This document shows positions 1-8,671 of a stretch of 64,000 nt of DNA, in pieces. A model generated the notes under the pieces. The model made no database searches. It was given only the letters and a program-made list of their open reading frames with translations, and had not been told where the DNA came from. Each line of letters begins with the position of its first letter. Within the stretch, counting starts at the first letter, position 1. The stretch lies in the NCBI RefSeq assembly GCF_032921865.1, contig NZ_CP136684.1, positions 2,267,001 through 2,331,000 of the forward strand. Reading direction: 5' to 3'. A program made the translations under genes and the position numbers. This DNA comes from Thalassospira lucentensis (GTDB lineage Bacteria; Pseudomonadota; Alphaproteobacteria; Rhodospirillales; Thalassospiraceae).

Positions 1-903
1 AAAGCCATTGCCGACCGCGTCACCGTGCTGCGCGATGGCCGCCACATCGTGACCGAGCCGGTGGTTGACCTGAGCAAGGATGACATGGCGCGGCTTATGG
101 TCGGGCGCGATATCAAACAGATGTTCCCGCACCGGGTATCGGATACCAGTGCGCCGATTGTGCTTTCGGTGCGCGATCTTTCGGTGCCCGGACAGGTGCG
201 TGATGCGAGTTTCGACCTGCATAAGGGCGAGGTGCTTGGCTTCGCCGGGATCGTCGGGGCGGGACGGACCGCCCTGATGGAGGCGATTATCGGCCTTCGC
301 GAAAGATCGTCGGGGACGATTGAACGCGATGGCAAGCCGGTGCGGATTGCAAGTTTGCAGGACGCCAAAAACAGCGGCATCGCCTATCTGACCAAGGACC
401 GGAAAGGCAGCGGGTTGCTGCTGAATATGGATATGCGGCCCAACCTGACATTGCTGGCGCTGGAAAAGTTCGGCAACGTGATTGTTGATCGCAAGGCGGA
501 AGAAGCCGCCCTTGAAAAGGCGATTGAGGCGTTTGATATCCGAGCGGCCGACCGCAAGGCAAAGGTCGGTGATTTTTCCGGTGGCAATCAGCAGAAGCTT
601 TTGCTGGCGAAGGTCATGGAAACCGATCCGGATATCGTGATTATCGACGAGCCGACACGCGGCATCGATATCGGCACCAAAAGCCAGATTTACCATTTTA
701 TCGGCGGTCTGACCGATCGCGGAAAATCCGTCATTCTCCTGTCGTCGGAAATGCCAGAAATGCTTGGCCTGTCGGACCGCATCGCGGTCATGGCGGCGGG
801 ACGCATTACCGGCATTCTTGAAGGAAACGACCGCAACGAACATGAAATCATGCGGCACGCGACAGGAATATCAGGCCAAGAGGGAGTGTCTGTTCATGAG
901 TAG
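1..903 (+). CDS. Sugar ABC transporter ATP-binding protein (RbsA/MglA type), 5'-truncated
   Basis: The reading frame is open from base 1, so the gene starts upstream and only about the last 300 residues are seen. They comprise the end of the first nucleotide-binding domain and the whole second one. The second domain has the family's divergent P-loop ([10 protein letters not shown]), a signature FSGGNQQK and a Walker [12 protein letters not shown]. This tandem layout is typical of ATPases that power pentose/hexose/inositol importers at the inner membrane. The stop overlaps the permease start by 8 bases, so the two are translationally coupled. The exact sugar cannot be told from the sequence. 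Confidence 0.93.
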   Translation, partial: KAIADRVTVLRDGRHIVTEPVVDLSKDDMARLMVGRDIKQMFPHRVSDTSAPIVLSVRDLSVPGQVRDASFDLHKGEVLGFAGIVGAGRTALMEAIIGLRERSSGTIERDGKPVRIASLQDAKNSGIAYLTKDRKGSGLLLNMDMRPNLTLLALEKFGNVIVDRKAEEAALEKAIEAFDIRAADRKAKVGDFSGGNQQKLLLAKVMETDPDIVIIDEPTRGIDIGTKSQIYHFIGGLTDRGKSVILLSSEMPEMLGLSDRIAVMAAGRITGILEGNDRNEHEIMRHATGISGQEGVSVHE

Positions 904-1909
904 CCTTGAGCGCCGCGAGGCAAGTGCCTCGCCCCGTTTTTCCATCGATTTCAAGGCACTTGGCCCGTTTATGGCCCTTGTGGTGCTGTTTGTTCTGGGA
1001 ACGGCGATCAATGACGCCTTCCTGAGTGGCGGCAACCTTTCGAATATTTTCACCCGTGCGGCCTTTATCGGCATTATTGCGGTCGGTGCGACCTTTGTGA
1101 TCACGGCGGGCGGGATCGACCTTTCGGTCGGCTCGATGGCGGCGTTCATATCCGGTGCGATGATTGTCGTGATGAATACGCTGGTCGAGACACTCGGACC
1201 GGGGCTTGAAACCGTTCTGATCGGGATCGTGTTAAGCATCATTCTGGGCATCGGGGCCGGGGCGGTCAACGGGCTGGTCAGTACCAAGGGCAAGATCGAG
1301 GCCTTTATCGTGACGCTTGGCACGATGGGGATTTATCGGTCGCTTGTGACCTATATGGCCGATGGCGGCACGCTGTCGCTTGATTTCGAGGTGCGCGGCA
1401 CCTATCGCCCGGTTTATTACGGCGAGCTGCTGGGCATTCCGGTGCCGGTTCTGGTGTTCCTTGCGGTGGCGGTTGCCGGTTATGTGTTGCTGAACATGAC
1501 GCCGTTCGGGCGCAAATGTTTTGCCATCGGCTCGAACGAGCAGGTGGCGCGTTATTCCGCGATCCATGTCGACCGGGTCAAGACGATGACCTATGTCATT
1601 CAGGGGCTTTGTGTGTCGATTGCGACCATCATTTATGTGCCCCGCCTTGGTTCCGCATCCAGTTCGACCGGGGTTCTTTGGGAACTTGAAGCCATCGCGG
1701 CCGTGATCATCGGCGGCACGATGCTCAAGGGTGGTTATGGCCGCATCTGGGGCACGGTGGTTGGTGCGATCATGCTGACCACGATTGGCAATATCCTTAA
1801 CCTTACCGATGCGATCAGCAATTACCTGAACGGGGCTGTTCAGGGCTTGATCATTATCGTTGCCGTGTTCCTGCAGCGCGGGGACTGGCGACGCAAGAAA
1901 AGCAAATAA
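896..1909 (+). CDS. Sugar ABC transporter permease (RbsC/XylH family)
   Basis: The product is a 337-residue multi-spanning inner-membrane protein, the usual size for RbsC-like permeases. It has the family motifs [12 protein letters not shown], a [11 protein letters not shown] segment and [14 protein letters not shown] near the C-terminus. ATG 896 is preferred over an upstream in-frame start at 764, because the longer version would lie inside the ATPase gene and add a polar leader. It overlaps the ATPase stop by 8 bases. It forms the membrane channel of the importer encoded with the ATPase and the binding protein downstream. Substrate is undetermined. Confidence 0.93.
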   Translation: MSSLERREASASPRFSIDFKALGPFMALVVLFVLGTAINDAFLSGGNLSNIFTRAAFIGIIAVGATFVITAGGIDLSVGSMAAFISGAMIVVMNTLVETLGPGLETVLIGIVLSIILGIGAGAVNGLVSTKGKIEAFIVTLGTMGIYRSLVTYMADGGTLSLDFEVRGTYRPVYYGELLGIPVPVLVFLAVAVAGYVLLNMTPFGRKCFAIGSNEQVARYSAIHVDRVKTMTYVIQGLCVSIATIIYVPRLGSASSSTGVLWELEAIAAVIIGGTMLKGGYGRIWGTVVGAIMLTTIGNILNLTDAISNYLNGAVQGLIIIVAVFLQRGDWRRKKSK

Positions 1910-1973
1910 CCGGCGATCAACGTCCGGCTCAAGATGACATACAGAATCATTTTTTGATCAGGAGGAAGCTTGA

Positions 1974-2942
1974 ATGAAAACGATTACAAAGTTTCTCGGG
2001 GCGGCCTGCGTTGTGGGTCTTGGTCTTGCATCGACCTTGGCATCGACCACGGCACTGGCACAGGAAAAGGTAAAGATCGGGGTTTCGATCCCGGCGGCGA
2101 CCCATGGCTGGGCCGGTGGTCTGAACTACCACGCGGAACAGGCCGAAAAGCGCCTTGAGGCGACCTATCCGAACCTTGATATCATTGTTGTTACCGCCAA
2201 TGGTGCGGGTGAACAGGCCAACGATCTTGAAGATCTGGTATCGGTTCAGAATATCGATGCACTGGTGGTTCTGCCGTTTGAATCCGATCCGCTGACCGTG
2301 CCGGTCCAGCAGGTCAAGGAAGCGGGCAAGTTTGTGACCGTGGTTGACCGTGGTCTTTCCCTGCCGGGGATCGAGGATGTTTATGTTGCGGGTAACAACC
2401 CGGAACTGGGCCGTGTATCGGGCGAATACATCAAGGAACGTCTGGATGGCAAAGGCAAGATCGTCATCCTGCGTGGCATCCCGACCGTGATTGACGAAGA
2501 ACGCGTCGAAGGTTTCATGACGGCAATCGAAGGATCGGATATCGAGGTCCTTGATATGAAGCACGCCAACTGGAACCGTGATGACGGGTATGAAGTCATG
2601 CAGGACTTCCTGTCGCGCTTCCCGGAAATCGATGCTGTCTGGGCGCAGGATGATGACATCGCGCTTGGTGTGATCGAAGCCGTCAAGCAGGCCGACCGTA
2701 CCGATGAACTGTTCATCGTTGGCGGAGCTGGCATGAAGGACATCATCAAACGCGTGATGGATGGTGATGAACTGACCCCGATTGACGTTCTGTATCCGCC
2801 ATCGATGATCGCAACCGCGATGGACATCACCGCGATGAAGTTCGTTTCCAATGCGGCGGTCGAAGGCCGTTACATTCTGGGGGCGACCGTCGTGACCCAG
2901 GAAAATGCCGAGAACTTCTATTTCCCGGATAGCCCATTCTGA
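1974..2942 (+). CDS. Periplasmic sugar-binding protein of the ABC importer
   Basis: A 322-residue protein with a cleavable signal peptide (MKTITKFLGAACVVGLGLAS..., likely cleaved after ALA at about residue 29), followed by a type I periplasmic-binding fold (Peripla_BP_4, related to RbsB/LacI). Recognisable parts are the first strand KVKIGVSIPAATHGWAGG, LVVLPFESDPL and VVTQENAENFYFPDSPF at the end. A strong ribosome site, ggagg at 1961, precedes ATG 1974. It lies 64 bases after the permease, and a terminator-like hairpin follows it. It captures the sugar for the upstream permease/ATPase pair. GHGW-like positions do not fix the ligand. Confidence 0.92.
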   Translation: MKTITKFLGAACVVGLGLASTLASTTALAQEKVKIGVSIPAATHGWAGGLNYHAEQAEKRLEATYPNLDIIVVTANGAGEQANDLEDLVSVQNIDALVVLPFESDPLTVPVQQVKEAGKFVTVVDRGLSLPGIEDVYVAGNNPELGRVSGEYIKERLDGKGKIVILRGIPTVIDEERVEGFMTAIEGSDIEVLDMKHANWNRDDGYEVMQDFLSRFPEIDAVWAQDDDIALGVIEAVKQADRTDELFIVGGAGMKDIIKRVMDGDELTPIDVLYPPSMIATAMDITAMKFVSNAAVEGRYILGATVVTQENAENFYFPDSPF

Positions 2943-2996
2943 TCCGGCCGTTCTGATGCGAATTGGCGTTGTTGAATAAACGCGAGCAAGCAGAAG

Positions 2997-3032
2997 GAAC
3001 CCCGCCCTGTCACGACAGGCCGGGCGGGGTTC
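2997..3032 (+). terminator. Hairpin after the sugar-binding protein gene
   Basis: GAACCCCGCCC at 2997-3007 pairs perfectly with GGGCGGGGTTC at 3022-3032 (11 bp), with a smaller internal hairpin. Only a weak T stretch (gaatttta) follows, so it may be a partial terminator or a 3' mRNA stabiliser that raises binding-protein expression over the catabolic genes. Confidence 0.6.
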
Positions 3033-3099
3033 GAATTTTACATCACTTTCGTCACCAGATGACATCCGGGCCACCCGGAAGAAAACACACGAGGTCAGT

Positions 3100-4155
3100 A
3101 TGAAAACGCTTAAGGGACCGGCGATTTTCCTTGCCCAGTTTGCCGGGGACGAGGCCCCGTTTGACAGCCTTTCCAATATCGGACGCTGGGCGGCGTCGCT
3201 TGGCTATAAGGGGGTGCAGATCCCGAGCTGGGACAAGCGCCTGTTCGATGTCGAAAAGGCTGCCCAAAGCAAGGATTACTGTGACGAGGCCAAGGGTATT
3301 CTGGCCGAACATGGTGTCGAGATTACCGAACTTTCGACCCATCTGCAGGGGCAGCTTGTGGCGGTGCATCCGGCCTATGACGAGATGTTTGACGGTTTTG
3401 CCGCCCCCGAAGTGCGCGGCAACCCGAAGGCGCGCCAGGAATGGGCGGTCAATCAGGTGAAGGCCGCGATCCGCGCATCCCGCCATCTGGGCATTGGCGA
3501 TCATGCGACATTTTCAGGCGCCCTTGCCTGGCCCTATGTCTATCCGTGGCCGCAACGCCCGGCGGGCCTGATTGAAACCGCGTTTGATGAACTGGCAAAA
3601 CGCTGGTTGCCGATCCTTGATGTGGCCGAGGAAAATGGCGTCAATGTCTGTTATGAAATCCATCCGGGCGAGGACCTGTTTGATGGTGTGACGTTCGAGA
3701 TGTTCCTTGAACGCGTCAAAAACCACGCGCGGTGCAACATCCTTTATGATCCGAGCCACTTTGTATTGCAGCAGTTGGATTATCTGGATTTCATCGATAT
3801 CTATGCCGACCGGATCAAGATGTTCCACGTCAAGGATGCCGAATTTAATCCGACCGGGCGGCAGGGCGTTTATTCCGGTTATCAGGGCTGGGTCGGGCGT
3901 GCGGGGCGGTTCCGGTCGCTTGGCGACGGGCAGGTTGATTTTGGCGCGATCTTTTCGAAACTTGCGGCGATTGATTTCGATGGCTGGGCCGTGCTGGAAT
4001 GGGAATGCGCGTTGAAACATCCCGAAGACGGCGCGCGCGAAGGGGCCGATTTCATTCGCAACCACATTATCCGCGTGACCGAAAAGGCATTTGACGATTT
4101 CGCCGATAGCGGTGCTGACGAGGCCACCAATCGGCGTCTGCTGGGGCTTGATTAA
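3100..4155 (+). CDS. Sugar phosphate isomerase/epimerase family TIM-barrel protein
   Basis: A 351-residue AP-endonuclease-2/xylose-isomerase-like TIM barrel. Metal-ligand-type motifs are visible: CYEIHPGEDLFDG (Glu/His), LYDPSHFVLQQ, MFHVKDAEF and AVLEWECALKH near the end. Such proteins isomerise or epimerise sugars, or act on 3-keto-sugars, usually with a divalent metal. It sits between a sugar importer and a Gfo/Idh/MocA oxidoreductase, a pairing common in inositol, trehalose/maltitol-like and 3-keto-glycoside pathways. The start is preceded by aggtcag. The precise reaction is not determined. Confidence 0.85.
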   Translation: MKTLKGPAIFLAQFAGDEAPFDSLSNIGRWAASLGYKGVQIPSWDKRLFDVEKAAQSKDYCDEAKGILAEHGVEITELSTHLQGQLVAVHPAYDEMFDGFAAPEVRGNPKARQEWAVNQVKAAIRASRHLGIGDHATFSGALAWPYVYPWPQRPAGLIETAFDELAKRWLPILDVAEENGVNVCYEIHPGEDLFDGVTFEMFLERVKNHARCNILYDPSHFVLQQLDYLDFIDIYADRIKMFHVKDAEFNPTGRQGVYSGYQGWVGRAGRFRSLGDGQVDFGAIFSKLAAIDFDGWAVLEWECALKHPEDGAREGADFIRNHIIRVTEKAFDDFADSGADEATNRRLLGLD

Positions 4156-4191
4156 GGCGACGGCAGAAAACCATTCAGGACGGAGATTGAC

Positions 4192-5355
4192 ATGACTGAG
4201 ACGAAAAATCCGGCGCGGCGCATCCGCCTTGGCATGGTTGGCGGCGGGCAGGGGGCGTTTATTGGCGCGGTGCATCGCATTGCGGCCCGTCTGGATGACC
4301 GGTATGAACTGGTTGCGGGGGCGTTGTCGTCCAAACCCGATATTGCACGCGCGTCGGCGGCGGAACTGTTTATTGCACCCGACCGGTCCTATGACAGTTT
4401 TGCCGACATGGCCAAACAGGAAGCCGCGCGCGAGGATGGCATTGATGCCTGCGCGATTGTCACGCCAAACCACCTGCATTTCCCGGCCGCCATGGCGATG
4501 CTGGATGCCGGTATTCATGTGATTTGCGACAAGCCGCTTTGTCTGAATGTTGAAGAAGCCGAATTGCTGGCGGCCAAGGTGCGCGAAACCGGGCTTCTGT
4601 TCGCATTGACGCATAATTACACCGCCTATCCGATGGTGCGCGAAGCCCGCCAGATGGTGCGTGATGGCAAGCTTGGCGATATCCGTCTGGTGCAGGTTGA
4701 ATATCCGCAAGGCTGGATGGCAACGCGTGTCGAGGATACCGACAACAAGCAGGCCCATTGGCGTGCCGATCCGGCCAAGGCCGGGATGGGCGGGGCGTTG
4801 GGCGATATCGGAACGCATGCCCATAACCTTGCCGATTTTGTCACCGGGCTTGAGATTGCGGAATTGTGCGCGGATATCGATGCCATCGTGCCGGGCCGCA
4901 AGCTTGACGACAATGTCCAGATCCTGCTGCGTTACGATAATGGCGCGCGCGGGATGCTTTGGGCAAGCCAGGTGGCGATTGGCCATGAAAATGGCCTCAG
5001 GCTTCGGGTCTATGGTGACAAGGGCGGCATTGAATGGGCGCAGGAACATCCCAACCATCTGCATTTCCGCCCGCTTGACGGCCGCCCGGAACTGATGACG
5101 CGCGGCGGGGCGGGGATCGGATCAGCCGGATTGCGTGGGGTCCGCGTGCCGCCGGGCCACCCGGAAGGTTATCTTGAAGGTTTTGCCAATCTTTACACCG
5201 ATTTCGCCGATCAGCTGATCGCGCGGATTACCAATGGCAAGGCCGATCCGGCATCGATGCTGATCCCGGGGATCAATGAAGGTGTCAAAGGCATGAAATT
5301 TGTCGAGGCAGTGGTCCGTTCCAGCCAGCGTGGCGCTGTGTGGGTCAGCTTTTAG
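4192..5355 (+). CDS. Gfo/Idh/MocA family NAD(P)-dependent oxidoreductase
   Basis: A 387-residue protein. It has an N-terminal Rossmann fold with GMVGGGQGAFIGAVHR (about residues 14-29), the family motif ICDKPLCLNVEEAE (Lys of the EKP-type motif, about residue 115), and a C-terminal alpha/beta domain with GDIGTHAHNLADF, whose His is in the position of the family's catalytic His. It begins 36 bases after the isomerase and would be co-transcribed. A role in oxidising the imported sugar or its derivative at C1, C2 or C3 is inferred from context. A clear terminator follows at 5403. Confidence 0.88.
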   Translation: MTETKNPARRIRLGMVGGGQGAFIGAVHRIAARLDDRYELVAGALSSKPDIARASAAELFIAPDRSYDSFADMAKQEAAREDGIDACAIVTPNHLHFPAAMAMLDAGIHVICDKPLCLNVEEAELLAAKVRETGLLFALTHNYTAYPMVREARQMVRDGKLGDIRLVQVEYPQGWMATRVEDTDNKQAHWRADPAKAGMGGALGDIGTHAHNLADFVTGLEIAELCADIDAIVPGRKLDDNVQILLRYDNGARGMLWASQVAIGHENGLRLRVYGDKGGIEWAQEHPNHLHFRPLDGRPELMTRGGAGIGSAGLRGVRVPPGHPEGYLEGFANLYTDFADQLIARITNGKADPASMLIPGINEGVKGMKFVEAVVRSSQRGAVWVSF

Positions 5356-5402
5356 GTTCCGGAAACGGGATCACCACGCAAATTGGAACATCTGGGGAGA
5401 AA

Positions 5403-5440
5403 CAGGCGGCGATCCTTGTGATCGACCGCCTGCTTTTTTA
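5403..5440 (+). terminator. Rho-independent terminator of the sugar operon
   Basis: CAGGCGG plus CGATC at 5403-5414 pairs with GATCG and CCGCCTG at 5420-5432, with one bulged A, and is followed by a run of six T at 5434-5439. Confidence 0.9.
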
Positions 5441-5507
5441 TGGCCGGGTGCCGTTACGGAAAGGAGGCATCCGGGGAATTTGCGATGACGGGCAAAGCGG
5501 TCTGGTA

Positions 5508-5522
5508 TTCCATCTGGTGGAA
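5508..5522. promoter_or_regulatory. TTCCA-N5-TGGAA palindrome, copy 1
   Basis: TTCCATCTGGTGGAA lies 105 bases before the 2-hydroxyacid dehydrogenase start. It matches 13 of 15 bases of the element at 6667-6681, in front of the TRAP operon. A shared regulator, for example of IclR or GntR type, is inferred; none is encoded nearby. Confidence 0.5.
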
Positions 5523-5626
5523 AAGTCACCCTGTTGGGTTGATATGCTATTGTTCTATCTGCCGCGAAAGTGTTTCAATGCGGTATAAAGAAAACTGCAA
5601 TCCATGCAGGAAACAGGGAGTAGACG

Positions 5627-6592
5627 ATGGCGGAGAAGCCTGTGCTACTGATCACCCGGCGTTTGACCGATGCGGTCCAGGCGCGTGCGGCGCGTGATTA
5701 TCAGGTCATTCTGAACGACGCGGATCACGTCTTTTCGCGTGATGAGCTGATTGCGCGCTGTCAGGATGTTGACGCGGTTCTTCCCTGCCATTCCGAACAT
5801 TTCAGTGCCGATGTCATTGCCGATCTTGGTGATCGGTTGCGGATCATTGCCAATCATTCGGTCGGTGTTGACCATGTTGATCTTGAGGCCGCAAAGAAGG
5901 CCGGGATCACGGTCACCAATACCCCCGATGTGCTTTCCGATGCGACGGCCGAGATCGCCATGCTGTGCATGCTGGGTGCGGCCCGGCGTGGTGCGGAAGG
6001 TGATGCGATGGTGCGGGCCGGGAAATGGGATTTCTGGTCGCCGGCCTTTATGGTCGGGCGGCAGGTGACCGGCAAGCGGTTTGGCGTTCTGGGCATGGGC
6101 CGTGTCGGGCAGGTTGCCGCCGAGCGCGCACGCGGCTTTGGCATGGAAGTGCATTATCACAATCGCACCCGTCTGCCGGGTCACCTTGAAAAGGGTGCTG
6201 TTTTCCACGACACGGTCGAGGGGCTTCTGGCGGTATCGGATGTCTTGTCGCTGCATTGTCCGGCGACGCCCGATACGACCGGCATCATCAATGAGAAAAC
6301 CATCGCATTGCTGCCGGATCGGGCCATTCTGGTCAATACGGCGCGCGGCAATCTGGTCGATGAGGACGCCCTGATCAAGGCGCTTCAAAGCGGGAAGCTG
6401 TTTGCGGCCGGGCTTGATGTGTTCCGCAAGGAACCCGGTGGAAACCCCGATCTGTCGTCGTTGAAAAACGTCTTCCTGTTGCCACATATAGGCTCTGCGA
6501 CTGAAGAGACGCGTGATGCCATGGGCTTTCGGGCGCTAGATAATCTTGATGCCTTCTTTTCCGGCGGGCAACCGCAGGATCGCGTTGCCTAA
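5627..6592 (+). CDS. D-isomer-specific 2-hydroxyacid dehydrogenase (glyoxylate/hydroxypyruvate reductase-like)
   Basis: A 321-residue protein of typical family length. The nucleotide-binding motif GVLGMGRVGQ is at about 153-162. The catalytic triad is present: Arg240 in NTARGNLVDE, Glu269 in FRKEPG and His287 in LPHIGSATEE. Such enzymes reduce glyoxylate, hydroxypyruvate or other 2-keto acids using NAD(P)H, in the cytosol. A gggag site precedes ATG 5627. Next comes a TRAP transporter whose binding protein resembles 2-oxoacid binders, and both units share a palindrome, so a joint role in uptake and reduction of a 2-keto acid is plausible. Confidence 0.88.
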   Translation: MAEKPVLLITRRLTDAVQARAARDYQVILNDADHVFSRDELIARCQDVDAVLPCHSEHFSADVIADLGDRLRIIANHSVGVDHVDLEAAKKAGITVTNTPDVLSDATAEIAMLCMLGAARRGAEGDAMVRAGKWDFWSPAFMVGRQVTGKRFGVLGMGRVGQVAAERARGFGMEVHYHNRTRLPGHLEKGAVFHDTVEGLLAVSDVLSLHCPATPDTTGIINEKTIALLPDRAILVNTARGNLVDEDALIKALQSGKLFAAGLDVFRKEPGGNPDLSSLKNVFLLPHIGSATEETRDAMGFRALDNLDAFFSGGQPQDRVA

Positions 6593-6621
6593 CGGCGCGC
6601 CAAAAACAAGAACTTGCTAAA

Positions 6622-6646
6622 TTCCGGAACACGTCATGTTTCGGAA
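6622..6646. promoter_or_regulatory. Imperfect palindrome after the dehydrogenase gene
   Basis: TTCCGGAACA at 6622-6631 faces TGTTTCGGAA at 6637-6646, nine of ten bases paired, with a 5-base spacer. There is no T run after it. It could be a weak terminator or a second operator of the TRAP operon; the sequence does not decide. Confidence 0.35.
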
Positions 6647-6666
6647 AATAATAATCGAAAAAAGTT

Positions 6667-6681
6667 TTCCACATGGTGGAA
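6667..6681. promoter_or_regulatory. TTCCA-N5-TGGAA palindrome, copy 2
   Basis: TTCCACATGGTGGAA, a perfect 6-bp dyad around ATG, lies 114 bases before the TRAP binding-protein start. It is the partner of the element at 5508-5522. Confidence 0.5.
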
Positions 6682-6794
6682 GGCCAAATATTCGATGTCC
6701 CTTGTATCAGGTCAGGGCCTATGTAAGGCTGAAAATCATCGCCTATTTTCCGCCAATTAGTTGTCGGGTGCGGCGATAATTCTGGGAGGAAGTA

Positions 6795-7958
6795 ATGAAA
6801 AAGATACCTACGCCTGAAGACGTGAAGTCGAAGCAAGTGTCCCGCCGTTCGTTCCTTACCAAGGGTGCTACCGGTGTTGTTGCCGGTGGCGCTGCTGCTT
6901 CGGGGCTGTTCGCGGCCCCGGCAGTTCATGCACAACCTGCACCTTTGGTCGTCAAAATGCAGACGTCCTGGCCGTCATCGGACATCTGGATGACATTTGC
7001 CAAGCAATATGCCGATCGTGTCGAAGCCATGTCGGGTGGTCGCCTGAAGGTTGACCTTCTGCCGGCCGGTGCCGTTATCGGGGCTTTCCAGGTTCTGGAT
7101 GGCGTCAATGACGGCGTGATCGATATCGCCCATTCCGTGCCGGTTTACTGGTACGGCAAGAACAAGGCAGCGTCGCTGTTTGGTACCGGTCCGGTGTTTG
7201 GTGGTTCTGCAACCACCATGCTGAGCTGGTTCTATGCCGGTGGCGGTGAAGAATTCTATCGCGAACTGACCCAGGACGTTATGGGGCTGAACGTGATTGG
7301 TCTTCTTGGCTTCCCGATGCCGGCCCAGCCGTTCGGCTGGTTCAAGGGTGAAGTCAATTCCGTCGCCGATATCCAGGGCTTCAAATACCGTACCGTGGGT
7401 CTGGCTGCCGATCTGCTTCAATCGATGGGCATGTCGGTCGCACAGCTTCCGGGTGGCGAGATCGTCCCGGCGATGGAACGCGGCGTGATTGACGCGTTTG
7501 AATTCAACAACCCGTCTTCGGACATGCGTTTCGGCGCGCAGGATGTGGCGAAGAACTACTATCTGTCGTCCTATCATCAGGCATCCGAAAGCTTCGAGTT
7601 CATCTTCAACCGTGATTTCTATGAAGACCTCGAACCTGATCTGCAGGCGATCCTGCGGTATGGCGTGGAAGCGGCTTCGACGTCGAACACCGCACTTGCG
7701 ATGGACAATTATTCGTCCGACCTGCAGAAACTTGCAGACGAAGGCGTTACCATCCATCGTACATCGAAGGAAATTCTGGCTGCCCAGCTTGATGCCTGGG
7801 ACAAACTGATCCCGCAGCTTGAAGAAGATCCGTTCATGAAGAAGGTTCTTGATAGTCAGCGTGCCTGGGTTGAGCGCGTGACCTATTATGAACTGATGAA
7901 CTCGCCCGATTATCAGCTTGCCTATGACCACTACTTCCCGGGCAAACTGAAACTGTAA
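6795..7958 (+). CDS. TRAP transporter substrate-binding protein, DctP family, TAT-exported
   Basis: A 387-residue protein with a twin-arginine signal: SRRSFLTK at about residues 16-23, then a hydrophobic stretch and AAPAVHAQ. The mature part is a DctP-type binding protein (VVKMQTSWPSSDIW, GGRLKVDLLPAGAVIGAFQVLDGV, ERGVIDAFEFNNPSSD). The PGGEIVPAMERGVIDA and NNPSSD segments resemble the TakP subgroup, which binds 2-oxoacids with a cation; this substrate is an inference. A good ribosome site (gggagg) precedes ATG 6795. It is the first gene of a dctP-dctQ-dctM-amidase unit. Confidence 0.92.
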   Translation: MKKIPTPEDVKSKQVSRRSFLTKGATGVVAGGAAASGLFAAPAVHAQPAPLVVKMQTSWPSSDIWMTFAKQYADRVEAMSGGRLKVDLLPAGAVIGAFQVLDGVNDGVIDIAHSVPVYWYGKNKAASLFGTGPVFGGSATTMLSWFYAGGGEEFYRELTQDVMGLNVIGLLGFPMPAQPFGWFKGEVNSVADIQGFKYRTVGLAADLLQSMGMSVAQLPGGEIVPAMERGVIDAFEFNNPSSDMRFGAQDVAKNYYLSSYHQASESFEFIFNRDFYEDLEPDLQAILRYGVEAASTSNTALAMDNYSSDLQKLADEGVTIHRTSKEILAAQLDAWDKLIPQLEEDPFMKKVLDSQRAWVERVTYYELMNSPDYQLAYDHYFPGKLKL

Positions 7959-8000
7959 TGAAACCCACCGGTTTCATACGGTTTGTCTGACCCAAAGGCT

Positions 8001-8027
8001 GCCCCGGGGATCCATGATCCCCGGGGC
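8001..8027 (+). promoter_or_regulatory. Perfect intercistronic hairpin between dctP and dctQ
   Basis: GCCCCGGGGATC at 8001-8012 pairs perfectly with GATCCCCGGGGC at 8016-8027, a 12-bp stem with a 3-base loop and no T run. It lies 43 bases after the dctP stop and 27 before the dctQ start. Such a stem probably protects the dctP message or limits read-through, so that binding protein exceeds permease. A smaller hairpin sits at 7958-7977. Confidence 0.65.
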
Positions 8028-8054
8028 GGTTGCTACGGTAACGGAAAAGACTTC

Positions 8055-8627
8055 ATGATCAGCTTTATTGAATTCGCGGACAAGCTTTCGGCCTGGTTTG
8101 CCAAGGCTTTCGGGTGGCTCATCATCCTGATGACGTTGGGAATGAGTTACGAAGTGATGGCGCGTTATGTTTTTAATGCGCCGACGACATGGTCGCTCGA
8201 CGTTTCCTTCATCATGTATGGCTCGTTATTCATGATGGGCGGGGCTTATACGCTGTCGCGCGGGGGCCATGTGCGGGGTGATTTCCTTTACCGTCTCTGG
8301 AAGCCAAGAACACAGGCGACTGTCGACCTTGTGCTTTACATCTTCTTTTTCTTCCCCGGCATTACGGCCCTGATCCTGACAGGCTGGAAATATTCATCGC
8401 GGTCCTGGGGATACGGGGAAGTCAGCGTGAACAGCCCGGCGGGCGTTCCGATCTTTCAGTTCAAGGCCATTATGGTGGCTGCGGGGATTCTGCTGTTCAT
8501 TCAGGGGATCGCCCAGGTCATGCGCTGCATCATGTGCATGCGTGAAGGATACTGGCGCGGTGCCGATGACGATGTCGAAGAAACCGAAGAATTGCTGATG
8601 AAGCAGCATGTCGCAAAAGACAACTAA
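8055..8627 (+). CDS. TRAP transporter small permease (DctQ family)
   Basis: A 190-residue membrane protein with four predicted helices, the normal DctQ length. Family features are the early motif GMSYEVMARYVFNAPTTWSLD and GGHVRGDFLY between helices two and three. ATG 8055 is chosen over an in-frame TTG at 7983, because the longer version would translate through the perfect hairpin at 8001-8027 and add a polar leader. It ends 44 bases before dctM. It pairs with the large permease to move the ligand captured by the binding protein at 6795. Confidence 0.9.
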   Translation: MISFIEFADKLSAWFAKAFGWLIILMTLGMSYEVMARYVFNAPTTWSLDVSFIMYGSLFMMGGAYTLSRGGHVRGDFLYRLWKPRTQATVDLVLYIFFFFPGITALILTGWKYSSRSWGYGEVSVNSPAGVPIFQFKAIMVAAGILLFIQGIAQVMRCIMCMREGYWRGADDDVEETEELLMKQHVAKDN

Positions 8628-8671
8628 CCAAATCGAAACCCGCGATAACCGGTCCGAACGGAGCTGCAAAC

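Noticed and set aside
1947-5064. Long minus-strand open frames (409 and 516 codons) opposite the sugar-binding protein, isomerase and oxidoreductase genes
   Set aside because: They lie antisense to well-recognised genes, are rich in Arg/His/Gly as expected of shadow frames, and have no domain or ribosome site.
7983-8054. TTG start giving a 24-residue longer DctQ
   Set aside because: It would translate through a perfect 12-bp hairpin and adds a polar leader not seen in the family.
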